Source: Alkalihalobacillus sp. YIM B00296
GTDB lineage: Bacteria > Bacillota > Bacilli > Bacillales > Fictibacillaceae
Length of the DNA stretch: 32,709 nt
NCBI RefSeq assembly: GCF_020179385.1
Contig: NZ_JAIBLJ010000039.1
Span: 1-32,709, forward strand
Direction: 5' to 3'
Part shown: positions 30,804 through 32,709 of the stretch, in pieces
How positions within the stretch are numbered: position 1 is the stretch's first letter
Layout: each line of letters begins with the position of its first letter
Notes under the pieces: model-generated
The model's input: only the letters and a program-made list of their open reading frames with translations
What the model was told of the DNA's origin: nothing
Database searches by the model: none
Translations under genes and position numbers: made by a program

Positions 30804-32264
30804 ATGACAATAAATTATTCACAAAAATATAGACCGCATTTACACTTTGCACCTAAAAAAAATTGGATGAATGATCCAAATGGCTTAGTGTATTTTGAAG
30901 GTGAATATCACCTTTTTTTTCAATATAACCCTGAAGATAGTATATGGGGACCTATGCATTGGGGACATGCCGTCAGTAAAGACATGATTAAATGGACGGA
31001 ACTGGGTATCGCGTTATACCCAGATGAACTTGGGCACATTTTTTCCGGAAGTGCAGTAGTCGATTGGAATAATACTACCGGTTTCTTCCCCAATAAGCCA
31101 GGTTTAGTGTTAATCTTTACGCATCACTTAGATGGCAGTGAGGAAATACCACCGAAACAATCACAGAGTTTAGCTTTTAGTCATGACAATGGCAGAACTT
31201 GGACTAAGTATCAAGGAAATCCCGTACTCGAACATGAGAACAAAAGTGACTTTAGAGACCCTAAGGTTTTTTGGCACAAGGAAACAGATAAATGGGTTAT
31301 GGTATTAGCAACAGGTCAAACAATATCTATTTATTCTTCACAAAATTTAATAGATTGGAAGTTTGAGAGTGAATTTGGAGATAATATAGGTGTTCATGAC
31401 GGCGTGTGGGAATGCCCAGATTTATTTCAATTAAAGGTAGAAAACAGTGAAGAAACAAAATGGGTTTTATTTGTAAGCGTTGGAGATAACCCTCAATTTG
31501 AAGCAGGTTCACGGACGCAATACTTTATTGGAAGCTTTGATGGTTCTAAATTTACGGCCGATGATGAATCATATAACTGGTTGGACTTTGGAAAAGATAA
31601 TTATGCAGGCGTCAGTTTTTCTGATATTCCTAAAGAAGATGGCAGACGCATTTATTTAGGATGGATGAGTAACTGGCGATATGCTAATCAAGTTCCAACT
31701 GAGGGCTGGAGAAGTCAAATGACACTACCAAGGGAACTATCACTCCGGAAAAATGGAGAAATATATAAAGTCATTCAAAAACCAGTAAAGGAACTAGATT
31801 CCTATTTTTCTAATAAAGAAAACATTCAAAATGTAATCGGGATTGGAGATGGATTGAAAGAATATAAGATAAATAAATCCTATTTGGAGTTGGTCTTAAA
31901 TATAGAAAGACTTGATGCAACACAATTTGGCATCATCCTTCACCATACAGAAGAATATTTTACAAAAATTACCTTTGATTCAACTGAGAACACAGTGGTC
32001 TTAGATCGTAAAAGCTCTGGAGTAATTGATTTTTCGGAAAGCTTTTCATATAGACAAGCAGTAAAAATAGGCAATGTTAACGACATACAACTACATATGG
32101 TTATTGATTCTTCTTCCATAGAACTATTTGTAAATGAAGGGGAATATGCATTAACAAGTTTAATCTACCCAGATAAACCATGTGAATACATTTCAATATT
32201 TGCAGTAGATGGAAAAATCAAAATTAGCAACAGCCACGTGTCCACTCCTTTTAAACAGGAATAA
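30804..32264 (+). CDS. Glycoside hydrolase family 32 fructosidase (levanase/sucrase type), cytoplasmic
   Basis: Enzyme of 486 residues that cleaves terminal beta-fructosyl bonds. All three GH32 catalytic motifs are visible: nucleophile Asp24 in NWMNDPNG, transition-state Asp152 in FRDPKVF, and acid/base Glu203 in ECPDLF. FSGSAVVD and WMSNWRYA are also present. The front resembles B. subtilis SacC levanase (HLHFAPKKNWMNDPNG, GPMHWGHAVSKDM), and the C-terminal third is the beta-sandwich. There is no signal peptide, so it acts on imported sugar. ABC uptake leaves the sugar unphosphorylated, which favours sucrose or fructo-oligosaccharides over sucrose 6-phosphate. ATG 30804 is chosen since GGAGG lies upstream; the frame opens at 30777 without such a site. 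Confidence 0.92.
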   Translation: MTINYSQKYRPHLHFAPKKNWMNDPNGLVYFEGEYHLFFQYNPEDSIWGPMHWGHAVSKDMIKWTELGIALYPDELGHIFSGSAVVDWNNTTGFFPNKPGLVLIFTHHLDGSEEIPPKQSQSLAFSHDNGRTWTKYQGNPVLEHENKSDFRDPKVFWHKETDKWVMVLATGQTISIYSSQNLIDWKFESEFGDNIGVHDGVWECPDLFQLKVENSEETKWVLFVSVGDNPQFEAGSRTQYFIGSFDGSKFTADDESYNWLDFGKDNYAGVSFSDIPKEDGRRIYLGWMSNWRYANQVPTEGWRSQMTLPRELSLRKNGEIYKVIQKPVKELDSYFSNKENIQNVIGIGDGLKEYKINKSYLELVLNIERLDATQFGIILHHTEEYFTKITFDSTENTVVLDRKSSGVIDFSESFSYRQAVKIGNVNDIQLHMVIDSSSIELFVNEGEYALTSLIYPDKPCEYISIFAVDGKIKISNSHVSTPFKQE

Positions 32265-32306
32265 GCAAAATGTAAGAAATTAACTAAAGGTTGTTTTAAG
32301 GAGCTT

Positions 32307-32366
32307 AGGGGAACAATGATATGTTACTTTTTATTTAAGAAAAGTAACTACATTTTCCCCTTTCTT
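32307..32366 (+). terminator. Terminator of the ABC-GH32 operon
   Basis: A long two-part hairpin: inner stem GTTACTTTT (32323-32331) with AAAAGTAAC (32340-32348), outer AGGGGAA with TTTTCCCCT, followed by TTCTT. It lies about 40 bases after the fructosidase stop. Confidence 0.75.
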
Positions 32367-32431
32367 AAAGAAATTTTTAAGCAAACAAGGGGAGATCATA
32401 AAATTTATCCTTCCCCTTTCCATCAGATAGG

Positions 32432-32602
32432 TCATACATTTTCGTTTTTTCTCCTGTTCATGACATGATTGATAATCGATATGATGGAAAAGGATACTGC
32501 GGTCACTGCAATGATCGTGAATCCTAGTTCCTTATCTGTCCTCGACATACCGAACGGTAAAACCACTATGAAAAACATGTTTATCAGGCTATATCGACTC
32601 AC
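32432..32602 (-). CDS. Small hydrophobic protein of 56 residues
   Basis: GTG start at 32602 with AGGAGGG seven bases upstream, a near-perfect ribosome site. Two hydrophobic segments (SLINMFFIVVLPFG; FTIIAVTAVSFSIISIINHV) flank a short charged turn (SRTDKELG), ending in a basic tail NRRKNEN. It would be a two-helix membrane protein with both ends on the same side. I recognise no family. It is convergent to the fructosidase operon and next to the putative IS end. Confidence 0.55.
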   Translation of the reverse strand: MSRYSLINMFFIVVLPFGMSRTDKELGFTIIAVTAVSFSIISIINHVMNRRKNENV

Positions 32603-32637
32603 TTAAGTCCCTCCTAATAACTTGCAATGAGTAAGGG

Positions 32638-32709
32638 TTTGAGACTCCCACGGCTAAAGCCGCAAGCTCTACACCTTACGGTGTGACGGGTGGGATTCTT
32701 GAATGACTA
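32638..32709. mobile_element. Probable IS200/IS605-type element end, cut by the window edge
   Basis: ACTCCCAC (from 32644) and GTGGGAT (32690-32696) form an outer stem enclosing two hairpins: GGC-TAAA-GCC and CACC-TTAC-GGTG. It is followed by TCTTGAATGACTA. Such branched stem-loops are characteristic of subterminal ends of IS200/IS605 and TnpB-carrying elements, which transpose as single strands and lack terminal inverted repeats. The transposase would be beyond the window, so this is a structural call. Confidence 0.5.

Noticed and set aside
1-32709. CRISPR array, prophage, tRNA or rRNA genes
   Set aside because: No regularly spaced repeats, phage structural genes, cloverleaf or rRNA signatures were seen on either strand.

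Overview
The window looks like a chromosomal accessory region of a low-G+C Gram-positive bacterium of the order Bacillales. The signs are AT-rich intergenic DNA, strong AGGAGG-type ribosome sites, a SAM-I riboswitch in front of a metI-metC pair laid out as in Bacillus subtilis, CcpA-type cre sites, lipoprotein sugar-binding proteins and a decayed B. subtilis-like glucarate locus. Genus cannot be fixed from this sequence; an Oceanobacillus/Virgibacillus-type organism is a guess. I saw no rRNA, tRNA or CRISPR.

Layout. 1-600: remnant of a group II intron with a truncated maturase. 644-2341: a DMT-type exporter and its GntR regulator; the regulator appears to be read from a leaderless transcript. 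2600-5148: methionine operon metI-metC under a SAM riboswitch. 5206-5739: transposase tails of IS1182 and IS110 type. 5882-15790: a large catabolic island consisting of a TRAP transporter (dctPQM), apnO-like and oiaC-like genes, glpX, rpiB, a DeoR regulator, and dhaK-dhaL-triosephosphate-isomerase-like genes. 15812-16305: IS3-type debris that cut off an NAD-dependent epimerase gene. 16556-20444: a PLP aminotransferase, a broken MFS gene, a MocR regulator and a GNAT acetyltransferase. 20837-24253: an unusual NRAMP-family transporter, remnants of aldehyde dehydrogenase and kdgD, and an intact GntR regulator. 25048-25641: a YdeI-like protein. 25819-26165: an IS30 tail and a coding scrap. 26279-32264: a LacI-controlled ABC import operon ending in a cytoplasmic GH32 fructosidase. 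32432-32709: a small membrane ORF and what looks like an IS200/IS605 end.

How the genes fit together. The main reading is that 5882-15790 encodes a complete route from a branched C5 sugar acid, probably D-apionate, to D-erythrose 4-phosphate. TRAP import is followed by ApnO oxidation/isomerisation and OiaC decarboxylation to L-erythrulose. A split DhaK/DhaL kinase would make L-erythrulose 1-phosphate, a TIM-like isomerase D-erythrulose 4-phosphate, and RpiB D-erythrose 4-phosphate. GlpX would act as a sedoheptulose/fructose bisphosphatase at the exit into central metabolism. Shared promoter motifs point to the DeoR protein as local regulator, with CcpA on top. A second theme is modular accretion and decay: mobile-element fragments lie at nearly every module border, and a glucarate operon has rotted while its regulator, operators and a transporter remain.
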